Positions 24,401 to 30,440 of a DNA stretch of 64,000 nucleotides are shown here, one piece after another. This DNA is from Lucifuga dentata. Taxonomy: Eukaryota > Chordata > Actinopteri > Ophidiiformes > Bythitidae. The stretch is from contig VXCM01000454.1 of assembly GCA_014773175.1 (NCBI GenBank), positions 174,615-238,614 of the forward strand, read 5' to 3'. A model generated the notes under the pieces. That model had not been told where the DNA came from and made no database searches. It saw only the letters and a list, made by a program, of their open reading frames with translations. Position 1 is the stretch's first letter; each line of letters starts with the position of its first letter. A program made the position numbers and the translations under genes.

Positions 24401-25254
24401 CTGCTTTCACTCTTCCATTGGACACTGACACAGAGACCTTCATCAACACATCATTCATACAGGATGGACTGTGGATCCAACATAAGAATCTCAGAGGCCT
24501 GACAATTTATGATCAATGGCAAACAATGTGGCTAGTGAGAAACATTAAAATAAGTCCTCTAGCTTGTGTGGAATCAGGATATCGTTTGACATTTGAATTT
24601 TAATAGGATAGGTTAGATATGTAAGACATGAGTGATTGTGCAAAATGAAAAGCTGTACTTCTACAAATAAAATTAAAATTACACAAATTAACTCTATGTA
24701 AACTGCAGGAATCTGCGTCAAGACATTTATTCAGCACTTCCGGCAGTTGTGTAATAATTTATGTCAGTAGATTTAATCTGTCATGCCGTGTGGCCGTCAA
24801 TAACATAAGATAAATGGATTTCTTAGTTTTTGCAGGATACGAGTAAATGATCAAGTAAGAATCTGCTAACTTTATGTTGGATAAGGCGGTTCTGATTTAT
24901 AGTTGGCCGTTAAGAGCAATCCAGGACTTAAACATCTCTCTGAAACAGGATCTATCAGCACACATGGATGACGGGTTCTCTGAACTGCTGACTACAGGGT
25001 ATCTTAACGAACTTACCTATTCATAGGGCCTGACACTGAATGTGCATGCCAAACGAATAACCCTAAACCTATTACATCGTCTTTAAAATATGGGGCTTTT
25101 GATCATATTTAAATGAATGAAACATATGAAGTGTTGTAGTGTTGTTTACATGGTGAGAAAGACATGATTCACTTACCTCTCCCACAACTTCCTCCTCCTC
25201 CTCATCTTCCTCATATTCTTCATATTCCTCATATTCCTCCACAATTTCCGTCAT
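72..25254 (-). CDS. neb: Nebulin, 5' part of the gene (39 coding exons, partial)
   Basis: Giant actin-binding protein of the skeletal-muscle sarcomere; it lies along the thin filament and sets or stabilises its length. The 39 exons, listed separately, join in frame to 1881 codons from the ATG at 25254 to the exon ending at 72; full vertebrate nebulins have several thousand residues, so the 3' part lies left of the window. Every exon is phase 0 at both ends and encodes whole 31-39-residue modules with the SDxxYK-type actin-binding signature. An acidic N-terminus comes first, then a [13 protein letters not shown] segment, single modules, and then 244-residue super-repeats (104+69+35+36) each with a GIGW/GAGW tropomyosin-type motif. 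Exon order and module lengths match human NEB as I remember it. ARL5A lies upstream on the same strand, as in mammals. No frameshift or premature stop was seen in any exon. Exon edges are my own reading of splice sites. Confidence 0.96.
496..603 (-). CDS. neb: neb coding exon 38 (super-repeat D)
   Basis: 36 residues, [20 protein letters not shown] then [16 protein letters not shown]. The donor is gtaagt. Confidence 0.95.
688..792 (-). CDS. neb: neb coding exon 37 (super-repeat D)
   Basis: 35 residues, [20 protein letters not shown] then [15 protein letters not shown]. It is paired with exon 33. Confidence 0.95.
902..1108 (-). CDS. neb: neb coding exon 36 (two fused modules, super-repeat D)
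   Basis: 69 residues, [20 protein letters not shown] and [19 protein letters not shown], ending NNQIMNK. The donor is gtgcgg, as in exon 32. Confidence 0.95.
1366..1677 (-). CDS. neb: neb coding exon 35 (three fused modules, super-repeat D)
   Basis: 104 residues from [20 protein letters not shown] to [10 protein letters not shown]. Its last module is the same as in exon 27, including the donor-side intron sequence. Confidence 0.96.
1771..1878 (-). CDS. neb: neb coding exon 34 (super-repeat C)
   Basis: 36 residues, [20 protein letters not shown] then [16 protein letters not shown]. It differs from exon 38 at only a few residues. Confidence 0.95.
2043..2147 (-). CDS. neb: neb coding exon 33 (super-repeat C)
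   Basis: 35 residues, [20 protein letters not shown] then [32 protein letters not shown] is also typical of human super-repeats. Confidence 0.95.
2254..2460 (-). CDS. neb: neb coding exon 32 (two fused modules, super-repeat C)
   Basis: 69 residues, [20 protein letters not shown] and [19 protein letters not shown], ending NNQIINK. It is nearly identical to exon 36 and shares with it the unusual donor gtgcgg. Confidence 0.95.
2674..2985 (-). CDS. neb: neb coding exon 31 (three fused modules, super-repeat C)
   Basis: 104 residues from [20 protein letters not shown] to [10 protein letters not shown]. Its first module begins VQYKK as in exon 23, not YKYKLA as in exons 27 and 39. Confidence 0.95.
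3079..3186 (-). CDS. neb: neb coding exon 30 (super-repeat B)
   Basis: 36 residues, [20 protein letters not shown] then [23 protein letters not shown] is the family core. The donor is gtaagt. Confidence 0.94.
3318..3422 (-). CDS. neb: neb coding exon 29 (super-repeat B)
   Basis: 35 residues, [20 protein letters not shown] then [15 protein letters not shown]. The acceptor is ctatag and the donor gttaga, both a little off consensus, but the frame and length fit. Confidence 0.93.
3486..3780 (-). mobile_element. LINE/SINE-type repeat in neb intron
   Basis: The inverse strand reads CTGTAAAGCGTCTTTGAGTG then AAAAGCACTCTACAAATAAA, a frequent fish repeat end; the body may reach 3780. Confidence 0.5.
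3821..4027 (-). CDS. neb: neb coding exon 28 (two fused modules, super-repeat B)
   Basis: 69 residues, [20 protein letters not shown], then [18 protein letters not shown], ending TNTKQQDK. The motif is RGAGW instead of GIGW. The donor is gtaaac. A LINE/SINE-type repeat follows in the intron at 3486-3780. Confidence 0.95.
4198..4509 (-). CDS. neb: neb coding exon 27 (three fused modules, super-repeat B)
   Basis: 104 residues from [20 protein letters not shown] to [10 protein letters not shown]. It is closest to exon 35; even the 30-40 intron bases after the donor (gtatgt) resemble each other, while exon 31 lies between them and differs. Confidence 0.96.
4626..4733 (-). CDS. neb: neb coding exon 26 (super-repeat A)
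   Basis: 36 residues, [20 protein letters not shown] then [16 protein letters not shown]. The donor gtacat is weak. The adjoining intron carries the N join at 4538. Confidence 0.92.
4839..4943 (-). CDS. neb: neb coding exon 25 (super-repeat A)
   Basis: 35 residues, [20 protein letters not shown] then [15 protein letters not shown]. It is closest to exon 29 ([17 protein letters not shown] is shared) and unlike exons 33 and 37. Confidence 0.94.
5059..5265 (-). CDS. neb: neb coding exon 24 (two fused modules, super-repeat A)
   Basis: 69 residues (36+33), beginning [20 protein letters not shown] and continuing [22 protein letters not shown] is the tropomyosin-type motif of the super-repeat. The exon ends ILNM before donor gtgaga. 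Confidence 0.95.
5379..5690 (-). CDS. neb: neb coding exon 23 (three fused modules, super-repeat A)
   Basis: 104 residues (38+35+31) starting [20 protein letters not shown] and ending [12 protein letters not shown]. It opens the first complete super-repeat. The central segment [20 protein letters not shown] differs from the later copies. Confidence 0.95.
5807..5914 (-). CDS. neb: neb coding exon 22
   Basis: 36 residues, [20 protein letters not shown] then [26 protein letters not shown] matches human. The donor gttagt is non-consensus at position +3. Confidence 0.93.
6009..6113 (-). CDS. neb: neb coding exon 21
   Basis: 35 residues, [20 protein letters not shown] then [30 protein letters not shown] is the conserved core. 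Confidence 0.94.
6270..6368 (-). CDS. neb: neb coding exon 20 (33-residue module)
   Basis: 33 residues, [20 protein letters not shown] then [24 protein letters not shown] is shared with the human counterpart of equal length. Confidence 0.94.
6470..6577 (-). CDS. neb: neb coding exon 19
   Basis: 36 residues, [20 protein letters not shown] then [27 protein letters not shown] matches human. The GCGW/GIGW motif reads GTPW here. The donor is gtacgt. Confidence 0.94.
6934..7131 (-). CDS. neb: neb coding exon 18 (two fused modules)
   Basis: 66 residues, equal to a 35- plus a 31-residue module: [20 protein letters not shown], then the second module ending [12 protein letters not shown]. The fusion of these two modules into one exon anticipates the 104-residue exons farther on. 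Confidence 0.94.
7253..7798 (+). mobile_element. TTAA-flanked long-TIR element, copy 1
   Basis: Starts TTAAAGGACC and ends with the inverse. The outer 90 or so bases at both ends are inverted copies (…GAGCCTAATATATT…/…ATATTAGGCTCAAAC…). It lies in a neb intron and has no coding capacity. TTAA plus TTAAAGG ends suggest a T2/Kolobok-like MITE (inference). Confidence 0.85.
7884..8240 (+). pseudogene. LINE relic: end of ORF2 and 3' tail
   Basis: [20 protein letters not shown] and SRAIKSLN resemble the C-terminus of a non-LTR reverse-transcriptase ORF (LPSGRR-R--RC-TNRYK-SF-P-AI-LLN). It is followed by a tail with CAAATTTCCCCTTGTCC and GACAATGAAATTGAAG. It lies in a neb intron. Confidence 0.65.
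8290..8403 (-). CDS. neb: neb coding exon 17 (38-residue module)
   Basis: 38 residues, [20 protein letters not shown] then [18 protein letters not shown]. The human module has [13 protein letters not shown] at the same place. Confidence 0.95.
8530..8637 (-). CDS. neb: neb coding exon 16
   Basis: 36 residues, [20 protein letters not shown] then [30 protein letters not shown] is shared with human. The usual YK at residues 3-4 is YM here. Confidence 0.93.
8756..8860 (-). CDS. neb: neb coding exon 15
   Basis: 35 residues, [20 protein letters not shown] onward, ending VNAYNLSD. The upstream intron holds a LINE tail at about 9630-9842. Confidence 0.94.
9630..9842 (+). mobile_element. Non-LTR retrotransposon 3' tail, copy a
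   Basis: TTTTTCCTTGTCCTTAGAGA, GTAAAGCCCTTTGAGACA and GTGATATTGGGCTATATAGA. The same tail is at 11185 and, inverted, at 53256. Confidence 0.75.
9858..9956 (-). CDS. neb: neb coding exon 14 (33-residue module)
   Basis: 33 residues, [20 protein letters not shown] then [23 protein letters not shown] is identical to human. The donor gtatgt follows GAC at 9858. Confidence 0.95.
10003..10031 (+). repeat. (CACAA)n microsatellite
   Basis: About five to six CACAA units between neb exons 13 and 14. Confidence 0.9.
10105..10209 (-). CDS. neb: neb coding exon 13
   Basis: 35 residues, [20 protein letters not shown] then [15 protein letters not shown]. The FFPQT-T-EYEA core is conserved with human. Confidence 0.94.
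10332..10439 (-). CDS. neb: neb coding exon 12
   Basis: 36 residues, [20 protein letters not shown] then [26 protein letters not shown] matches the human module GHYVGSFEDPYHSHC. Confidence 0.93.
10553..10654 (-). CDS. neb: neb coding exon 11
   Basis: 34 residues, [20 protein letters not shown] then [23 protein letters not shown] matches the human module with the same length. It starts the one block of modules that is present twice in human nebulin. Confidence 0.94.
11185..11352 (+). mobile_element. Non-LTR retrotransposon 3' tail, copy b
   Basis: TAGGGAATTTTTCCATGTTA, GTAAAGCCTTTTGGGACG, GATACTGGGCTATACAAATA then a TTGACTTGAC end. Confidence 0.75.
11440..11556 (-). CDS. neb: neb coding exon 10 (39-residue module)
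   Basis: 39 residues, the longest single module here, [20 protein letters not shown] then [19 protein letters not shown]. The human counterpart is also 39 residues with ASENPQLRQL. The donor is gtaggt. Confidence 0.94.
12032..12139 (-). CDS. neb: neb coding exon 9
   Basis: 36 residues, [20 protein letters not shown] onward, ending KKARIAASE. The stretch [10 protein letters not shown] is identical to human nebulin, one of the clearest identifiers of the gene. Confidence 0.96.
12199..12797 (+). mobile_element. piggyBac-like short element
   Basis: Begins TTAACCCTCTGGAGTC and ends CTCCACAGGGTTAC, i.e. TTAA followed by CCC, as in piggyBac-type elements. The right TTAA has mutated to TTAC. The AT-rich body includes the artificial duplication at the N at 12530. 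Confidence 0.6.
12468..12592. repeat. 62-bp exact duplication around N at 12530
   Basis: 12468-12529 equals 12531-12592: unmerged contig overlap. Confidence 0.95.
12836..12940 (-). CDS. neb: neb coding exon 8
   Basis: 35 residues, [20 protein letters not shown] to [10 protein letters not shown]. The W-x-ETP core matches the human KGKWSETPCFEVA module. The upstream intron contains the hAT element at 13423-14202. Confidence 0.94.
13107..13148 (+). repeat. (CT)21 microsatellite
   Basis: Uninterrupted CT run in a neb intron. Confidence 0.97.
13494..13602. repeat. 54-bp exact duplication around N at 13548
   Basis: Both copies read CCGTGAGATACTATC...GCGTGGAC: assembly artefact inside the hAT element. 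Confidence 0.95.
13745..13894 (+). pseudogene. Decayed hAT transposase N-terminus
   Basis: An open stretch [19 protein letters not shown] ... [14 protein letters not shown] then stop inside the hAT element. Charlie-type fish transposases begin with a similar KRKVD...FQ..W and end the BED-type finger with KEYNIRRHY (family knowledge). The cysteine pair and most of the protein are missing. Confidence 0.6.
14236..14345 (+). mobile_element. LINE tail fragment
   Basis: GACCTGCCGAGGGACTGCAG to GGTCCCTTTTAAATAAATAA; same family as 32204-32345. Confidence 0.55.
14828..14932 (-). CDS. neb: neb coding exon 7
   Basis: 35 residues starting [33 protein letters not shown] is the conserved core. The donor is gtaagc. 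Confidence 0.95.
15610..15714 (-). CDS. neb: neb coding exon 6
   Basis: 35 residues, [20 protein letters not shown] then [15 protein letters not shown]. The motif DSPELRRVA matches the human fourth module. The donor gtaagt is strong. Confidence 0.95.
15807..15911 (-). CDS. neb: neb coding exon 5
   Basis: 35 residues, [20 protein letters not shown] then [15 protein letters not shown]. The [10 protein letters not shown] core is identical to the human third module. Confidence 0.95.
16018..16122 (-). CDS. neb: neb coding exon 4
   Basis: 35 residues from [14 protein letters not shown] to [16 protein letters not shown]... is also the start of the second human module. The middle is poorly conserved compared with the ends. 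Confidence 0.94.
17055..17547 (-). mobile_element. Tc1/mariner-like short element, copy in neb intron
   Basis: ACTACCACTGAAAAGTGTGG to ATTCTAAACTTTGAGCAG. It shares CACATAGAATCAATGTTTCC and GAAATTCTAGATTATTCCCT with the other copies. Confidence 0.78.
17578..17648 (-). mobile_element. tRNA-derived SINE head
   Basis: Minus strand: GTGGTCTAAAGGTCAGGGAT (A-box-like) and GGTTGCAAGTTCGAATC (B-box-like). The acceptor stem does not pair and there is no complete cloverleaf, so it is a SINE remnant and not a tRNA gene. Confidence 0.5.
17678..17785 (-). CDS. neb: neb coding exon 3 (first nebulin module)
   Basis: 36 residues starting [12 protein letters not shown] and ending [16 protein letters not shown]. 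This aligns with the human module NKYKEKFEK...QDQLSE. The donor gtactg is weaker than most of its neighbours. Confidence 0.94.
17928..18035 (-). CDS. neb: neb coding exon 2 (N-terminal conserved segment)
   Basis: 36 residues containing [16 protein letters not shown], which corresponds to DPSKFMTPYIAHSQKM near the human N-terminus. The acceptor follows ctccag and the donor is gtaagc. It is separated from exon 1 by a 7.1-kb intron full of repeats. Confidence 0.95.
18279..18660 (-). pseudogene. Tc1-like transposase relic, N-terminal part
   Basis: Read on the minus strand, [14 protein letters not shown] and [10 protein letters not shown] resemble the helix-turn-helix part of Tc1 transposases (SP-ITA-ELQ ... 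KVSK-TIRRHLH). An (ATC)n expansion breaks it. The right terminus GGGTGCCAATATTTGTGGAG is a common Tc1 end. A second copy is at 63380-63740. Confidence 0.6.
18396..18435 (+). repeat. (ATC)n microsatellite
   Basis: About 13 ATC units inside the Tc1 relic; translates as poly-Met, poly-His or poly-Ile depending on frame. Confidence 0.95.
19429..20467. mobile_element. Palindromic DNA element inserted in a LINE tail
   Basis: Left arm TACGACAGCGAATTAGGGC... and right arm (read inversely) TACGACGGCATATTAGGGC... stay similar for about 220 bp, including GGGGGCATTATTTC and CACAAGTATTTCTTTATTGC. The flanks ...GACTTGCC and CTTACCTGG... are the two halves of a LINE tail. Superfamily not assigned. It contains the N joins at 20031 and 20196. 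Confidence 0.75.
19964..20098. repeat. 67-bp exact duplication around N at 20031
   Basis: GTCTCAACCCAACC...AATTATGGCA on both sides: assembly artefact. Confidence 0.95.
21486..22061 (+). mobile_element. TTAA-flanked long-TIR element, copy 2
   Basis: Full-length copy in the first neb intron with both TTAA ends. Its right TTAA directly abuts copy 3. Confidence 0.85.
22062..22643 (-). mobile_element. TTAA-flanked long-TIR element, copy 3 (subfamily 2)
   Basis: Inverted relative to copy 2 and more diverged; only its distal end (…GGTATGGTCCTTTAA) is intact. It belongs with copies 5, 10 and 12, which share GGTTGCCAGTAA and an ACCRCYGGTATGGTCC end. It contains the N join at 22195. Confidence 0.75.
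22133..22257. repeat. 62-bp exact duplication around N at 22195
   Basis: GTTTTCCTGTTATT...GATACAC on both sides. Confidence 0.95.
23215..23940 (+). mobile_element. Tc1/mariner-like short element with nested insertion
   Basis: Left end CACTACCGCTCAAAAGTTTA and right end GAGCAGTAGTG are inverted versions of the common fish Tc1 terminus. A piggyBac-like fragment interrupts it at 23249-23441. Other copies are at 17055, 31973, 55073 and 63749. Confidence 0.78.
23249..23441 (+). mobile_element. piggyBac-like fragment nested in the Tc1-like element
   Basis: TTAACCCATGACTCTAAGTC and the following CGCTGACACATTGTTTGCTG match the element at 12199. The uninterrupted copy at 55073 has CATTTAAGTCATTC at the insertion point, so the target was its TTAA. 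Confidence 0.65.
23941..25176. other. First neb intron, remainder
   Basis: AT-rich; I recognised no gene, RNA or repeat here. Confidence 0.6.
25177..25254 (-). CDS. neb: neb coding exon 1 (start codon, acidic N-terminus)
   Basis: Encodes 26 residues beginning [16 protein letters not shown] and ending in a run of glutamates plus VVGE. I chose the ATG at 25254 because an upstream in-frame ATG at 25281 lies beyond a good acceptor (tttgtccag before 25273) and would be intronic. The donor is gtaagt at 25171-25176. Vertebrate nebulins likewise start with a Glu/Tyr-rich stretch. If there is no upstream non-coding exon, the transcript could instead start near the TATA box at 25347-25352. Confidence 0.88.
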
Positions 25255-25346
25255 TATGACGGTTTCAGAGGTTCTGGACAAACAACAAAGATGATATTGT
25301 CAGAAATTCTTTTTTTTAAACAAACTTTGAAAGAACAAGGTTTGGC

Positions 25347-25352
25347 TTTATA
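25347..25352 (-). promoter_or_regulatory. TATAAA upstream of the neb start, with an E-box
   Basis: On the minus strand TATAAA lies about 95 bp before the ATG, and an E-box CAGCTG sits 18 bp farther upstream (25370-25375). E-boxes bind MyoD-type factors in muscle genes. It could be a promoter that makes exon 1 the first exon, or chance; mammalian neb has an upstream non-coding exon. Confidence 0.3.
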
Positions 25353-25849
25353 AGCTAAACTGAAAAATGCAGCTGCTTATTAGCATAACAGGGTAACAAA
25401 CTGTTGTTACTGTGTTAACCTAAATGCCCTTTTCATGACATCAGGTCACCATTTGAAAGAGCATGTAACAAGGTTTGGATGAGAGACTAAAAACTGAGCC
25501 AGAGATATTTTAGGATGCTGCCAGCAATCTCGTTTAACACCCGGACCTCGCTCAGTGAAACAATGGACATAACACACAGCAGACACATGCTTTGCACATA
25601 AAACACCAATATAACGACGGCCAACCAGTGAGCACGCCATACAAGAGAAGGATTCCTGTAGTATTTCCAACAATCTTACAGTAAGGAAGCCTCACTTGCA
25701 TCTGCTAGGGTCAGAAACTGAGAGTCCAACTTTGCCTCAATCCTAAAGAAAGTGATAGAAATGTGTGAAACACCTCATTATCTGTGTATAGCAGGATGGT
25801 TGAATACTTGCTGTTTTAAGAAAAGTTTGTGAACTATTGGGAATTTAAA

Positions 25850-27050
25850 AATTTGGTGTCTAGGTTTTACAGGTGAAGAGCTCTGGGCTTCTCAAAGAGC
25901 TAATAGATCAGATTGAGACTGGAGGAATAGGTTGTAGAAGGTGGGGCACCTTTAATACACACAAAGGTACACAGTCTCATTATTGAATGTACTCTTCTTG
26001 AGAAAGATCTGCTCTGTGAACCATGACCTGATTAAAAACAAATTTCAGAGGACCTTAGAAAACTTGAGGAGTTGTAATGATGCATGAAGCTGAAAAAAAA
26101 CCAAAAAAAAAAAAACCTGCAGAAACATTTCTAAAGACTTTTGTGATCGTCAATCTACAGTAAAGCAAATTCTCTACAAAAGGTGGAAATTCAGTACGAT
26201 TGCTGCTTTTCCCGGGAGTGCAAGGATCACGCCAACAGCCAACATTTAATACTGAAGGTGTTAAAACAGTAACAGCAGGAGGTCAGCAGAAATCTTTAGA
26301 ATCTGCTAAAGTATGCTGACTGTAAGAAAAAAGCTGAACAGGACGGAAACTGCTGCTTTCCAAACACATTTCTGCAAGTCTCAAGTTTCCTGAATGTTCC
26401 ACAACATGATGGACAGATGTGGAAAACTGCTGAAGATTTTACAGAAAAATACAATGCTATATTTAATGGAAAAAAACTGTACATCAAAACTCTCATCCCT
26501 ACTGTAAAAACTGGTAAAGGGAGATTCATTGTTTTTGCTTTGCTACTTCAGATCACAATCACAATGAATTCAAACTCTATTCAAAACTTTTACAGGAGAA
26601 CGTCTGTCACCTGAGGCTGAATGAAAGCTGGATGATGCAAGAATCCAATGACCCAAAACACAAGCAGGTAAACACCAGAAAGGTTAAAAAAAAAAAAAAA
26701 AATTAAAAAAAAGGAGAAATTGCTTTGGAAAGGCCAAGTCAAGAGTCCAAATTTGAACTGAGATTCCATGGCATGACCCGGGGTCGGCTATTCATGCAAC
26801 AAATCCCACATATTCCTCCTCATCAATGGAAAAAGTCTGATAGCAGCAACAGGAAATGTTTTGTGGAGGTTATTATTATTATTATTGCTGCAAAAAGAAG
26901 GTTTTTTGTATCAGGTATAAAATACAATAGCTCACCTGCTCTTTTTTTTTCCAGTCTGGACTATGAATGATTTAACAATGAGTTCAATAAGAACAGCAGA
27001 AGTGGAACTGTTTGTGTGTCATCAACACCAGACCACTTTTGATGAGTAAT
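25850..27050 (+). pseudogene. Decayed Tc1/mariner transposase
   Basis: In several frames the plus strand keeps pieces of a Tc1 transposase in order: STIAAFPGSARITP, SNDPKHKQVNTRKV (the DNDPKHT catalytic region) and, near the end, SDSSNRKCFVEVI. Many stops and shifts; inactive. It lies in the neb upstream region. Confidence 0.6.
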
Positions 27051-27099
27051 TAATGTGGAGATAATTCCAAATAATTCACAAACTTTTTCTTTTAACTGT

Positions 27100-27626
27100 A
27101 GCTGAGGCCTCCAGCTTTGAATTTTTAACAGCAACCCCCCTTGCCGTAACACCACTCAGTGTGACTCCTGGCTGAAGGCTAGTGACAGCTGCCCAACAGC
27201 GCTCCAACTATTTGTCATGTAAGCCAATGCCGCGGCCTGATAGGCTGACTCTGTTTAGCAAACGCAAATGCAATGCCTTCTGAGGCTGCAGGTTAAATAT
27301 AAGATGGCATACTAACTACCCTTTTTAGCACCGGATGGCCCTCTTCTTGCAAAAATGTTTTTAAAATTAAAAAAAAAAAAAAAACTAAAGGAAATAGGTG
27401 GAACATGAGGAAAATGGCGAGATTTTGGGAGGTCAATCAAATGGCTCGACTGGTGCTGAAAGTTCAGAAACATCCAGAGGTAAATAGGCCGCATCTTGCT
27501 GGAGGCTTCCCACTCCGTCTTCCTTGATTACTCCCGTGTAATTTACTGAATTCCTTGTGTAGTAGAGGCTTTAAATTCCTGATTCCTCTATCAGCTGTCC
27601 TCCAGCATCCAATTGGCAGCAGAGGA

Positions 27627-27665
<39 letters not shown>

Positions 27666-28237
27666 NCTTTTTTTTTTCTCTCGTTTTCTTTGCTTACCGG
27701 TTATTTTAGTTTGGGTTTCCCAAGCCGCCAAAGCCTCACCAGCTTCCCTCCAGAGAAACGCTGGGCAACAGCGCGCAGCTGAGGTTTCTACCCAGGTTAT
27801 CATGTGGCCGACGCAACCAATCACAGGCCAGTGCTCTCAGGTTTCTAAATCTAAATATACCTTAGTGATCCTTTCAGAAAGGAGCACCTGTTGAGGCTAA
27901 TGCATCAGCGGTACAGTTATATGGAAGGCAGTGGGACATGGGCAGTGGGAGTCTTGAGAATACAAGTGCAAATCCCTGCTCTAAACACAATACCTGCCGG
28001 CGTGGATGAGTTGGGGTGCTTGTGATGATGACAAGTACGACTGTCTTTAGAAAAAAGGTGTGGGTATGGGTATGAATGTGACAGGAGATATGGGGGTCCC
28101 GTGGGACTAGCGGCTCACCCAACAGGGCTGTGACTTATCTGTTGAGGTCATCTGTTAACTGACCCTCCTCTGGCTAAGTGCTGTCAGATTCAGGTCAACA
28201 TAAAAATTTTTTGGAGGACCTGTAAGACAAGGAGAAA
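27100..28237. other. neb upstream DNA without recognised features
   Basis: Contains a long A/T homopolymer broken by the N at 27666. A GC-richer stretch at 27700-27850 shows no convincing frame. Confidence 0.5.
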
Positions 28238-28887
28238 TTAAAGGACCATACCATCCATTTTGCATGTTTGAACCTAATATATTCAATTTTCATACATGTT
28301 GCGTTACTGACAATCATTTCCCAAAAGATAAAACCATATTTCAGCTTTCCTGATATTTTGCAAAATCTCTTAATCTTTCAAAACCAAATATTCAAGTGAC
28401 ACACCCACCTTAAAAATCCATGTTTCACCTGCTAATAGTTACGCAGTCTTATGAAGTCATGGTCATTTAAATTTTTCCACAAACACAGGTCTTCTTTTGG
28501 GACTGTATTCCCCGGTGGAGACATACATTCACTCCACGCTTTTTATTNCAGGTCTTCTTTTGGGACTGTATTCCCCGGTGGAGACATACATTCACTCCAC
28601 GCTTTTTATTGAGCTTAAACACTAAAATTAAAAAACCTGTGAAAAAACCTGAATACACGTCTTGTTGGTGATGATGGATTACCTATCCCAAGAATGTTTC
28701 AAGTATCAACAAGTTGATTTTAATAGCAGAATGAACTGAAACCAATGGAGGTCTGGAAGGTAGGAAAAACATTTTTAATTCACCGTTCCAGTAGTATGCT
28801 TTGGGAAATGATTGTCAGTAATGTTACATGTATGAAAATTTAATATATTAGGCTCAGACATGCAAAATGGGTGGTATGGCCCTTTAT
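28238..28887 (-). mobile_element. TTAA-flanked long-TIR element, copy 4
   Basis: Inverted orientation. About 63 bp of its length is the artificial duplication at the N at 28548. The right terminus reads TTAT instead of TTAA. Confidence 0.8.
28486..28610. repeat. 62-bp exact duplication around N at 28548
   Basis: CAGGTCTTCTTTTG...CTTTTTATT on both sides; makes an apparent repeated reading frame on the minus strand that is not real. Confidence 0.95.
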
Positions 28888-28968
28888 ACAAATGGATGAC
28901 CCCATGAATATTAACTATAAATAAATATATGTTCAGTTAAATCCAGTGGTGACTGTACTAAAAAGATA

Positions 28969-29276
28969 TTAAAGGACTGCACCAGATAACATACATTTTC
29001 CTCTTTGCAGTTTGGTGTTGGACCAGTTAAATAATGTTATTTCGCCAATAGACGTTGTGATGGATGTAATAGATTACTTATCTCAAGTGTGTTTTAACTT
29101 GCTACAGGTTGCTTTTAATAGTGTACTGGAATAAAGTGAAACCAATGGCGGTCTGGAATGTACGACAAAAACATTTCTAAAATTTATCGCTCCATATGTG
29201 TTGTCAGTAATGTAATGTGTATGCGGGCTGCATATACTGGGCTCAGACATGCAAAATCGCTAGAATTGCTCTTTAA
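28969..29276 (-). mobile_element. TTAA-flanked element, copy 5, internally deleted
   Basis: About half length; both TTAA ends are present, but the left inverted repeat is mostly missing (starts TTAAAGGACTGCACC). Subfamily 2. Confidence 0.65.
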
Positions 29277-29339
29277 GTCTGATATATTGCAAAAGAGTTT
29301 ACATTAGTGTGGATTTATGCCTGTAAATGAATCATCATA

Positions 29340-29989
29340 TTAAAGGACCATACCATCCATTTTGCACATTTGAGCCTAATATATTCAATTTTCATACACG
29401 TAATGTTACTGACAATCATTTCCCAAAGCATACTACTGGAACGGTGAGTTAATTTTTTTTTCCAACCTCCAGACCTCCATTGGTTTCACTTCATTCTGGT
29501 ACGCTATTAAAATTGATACTTGAAATGTTTTTGGGATAGGTATTCCATTATCGCAAACAAGAGGTATATTCAGGTTTTTCAAAGTTTTGTAATTTTATTG
29601 TTTAAGCACAATAAAAAGCACAGTGTGAATGTATGCCTCCACCAGGGAATATAGTCCCAAAAGAAGACCTGTGTTTATCGAAAAATTTAAANGTGAATGT
29701 ATGCCTCCACCAGGGAATATAGTCCCAAAAGAAGACCTGTGTTTATCGAAAAATTTAATGGACCATGACTTCATATGGCTGTGTATCTATTAGCAGGAGA
29801 AACATGGATTTTTAAGGTGGGCGTATCACTTGAATATTTGATTTTGAAAGATTAAGAGATTTTGAAAAATATCAGGAAAGCTGAAATACGGTTTTATCTT
29901 TTGGGAAATAATCGTAACAGTAATGTTACGTGTATGAAAATTGAATATAGTAGGCTCAAACATGCAAAATGAGTAGTATGGTCCTTTAA
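29340..29989 (+). mobile_element. TTAA-flanked long-TIR element, copy 6
   Basis: Third member of a cluster within 1.75 kb. It contains the N join at 29692 with a 56-57 bp duplicated flank. Confidence 0.82.
29635..29748. repeat. 56-bp duplication around N at 29692
   Basis: GTGAATGTATGCCTCC...AAAATTTAA on both sides. Confidence 0.93.
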
Positions 29990-30119
29990 GACAAATATAT
30001 AATGTTATATTTTTATATTTTGCAGCATTGACCTGAATAAACTGGACTATGTTGCCTTGTATACAGATTAACACCAAAAACACAATATGATATGTCAATA
30101 TGTCATTCTGACCAAAATA

Positions 30120-30440
30120 AATTTTCCAAAAACCTGTAAAGATGCATGAAGCTGACACAAAACACAAGCAAATAAAGGAACATTGTTTTGGAACGGCTGA
30201 GTCCAAAACAATAGAGATGCTGTGTGTTGTTTGTGCAATAAATCATAGTGGTGAGCTGACACAGTTCTGTAGAAAGAATGGCCTAAAATGCAACCTCACT
30301 ATTGTGAAAGTGTGATCGGCAGCAACAGGAAACATTTGGTGGAGGTTATTGTTGCTAAAGGAGATTCTATCAGTTACTAAATACAAGATTCACATACTTT
30401 TTCCTGCCTGGACTGTAACTGATTTAACAATATGTTCAAT
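30120..30440 (+). pseudogene. 3' fragment of the same Tc1-like family
   Basis: GATGCATGAAGCTGA, GGCAGCAACAGGAAACATTT, TGGTGGAGGTTATT and GGACTGTAACTGATTTAACA repeat words of the relic at 25850-27050 in the same order with a large deletion. Confidence 0.55.

Noticed and set aside
26725..26970. 81-codon plus-strand frame that looked like a small gene.
   Set aside because: Its ERPSQESKFEL and SNRKCFVEVI are remnants of a Tc1 transposase with stops on both sides.
28467..28658. Apparent direct protein repeat on the minus strand.
   Set aside because: It is produced by the artificial 62-bp duplication around the N at 28548, within a MITE.
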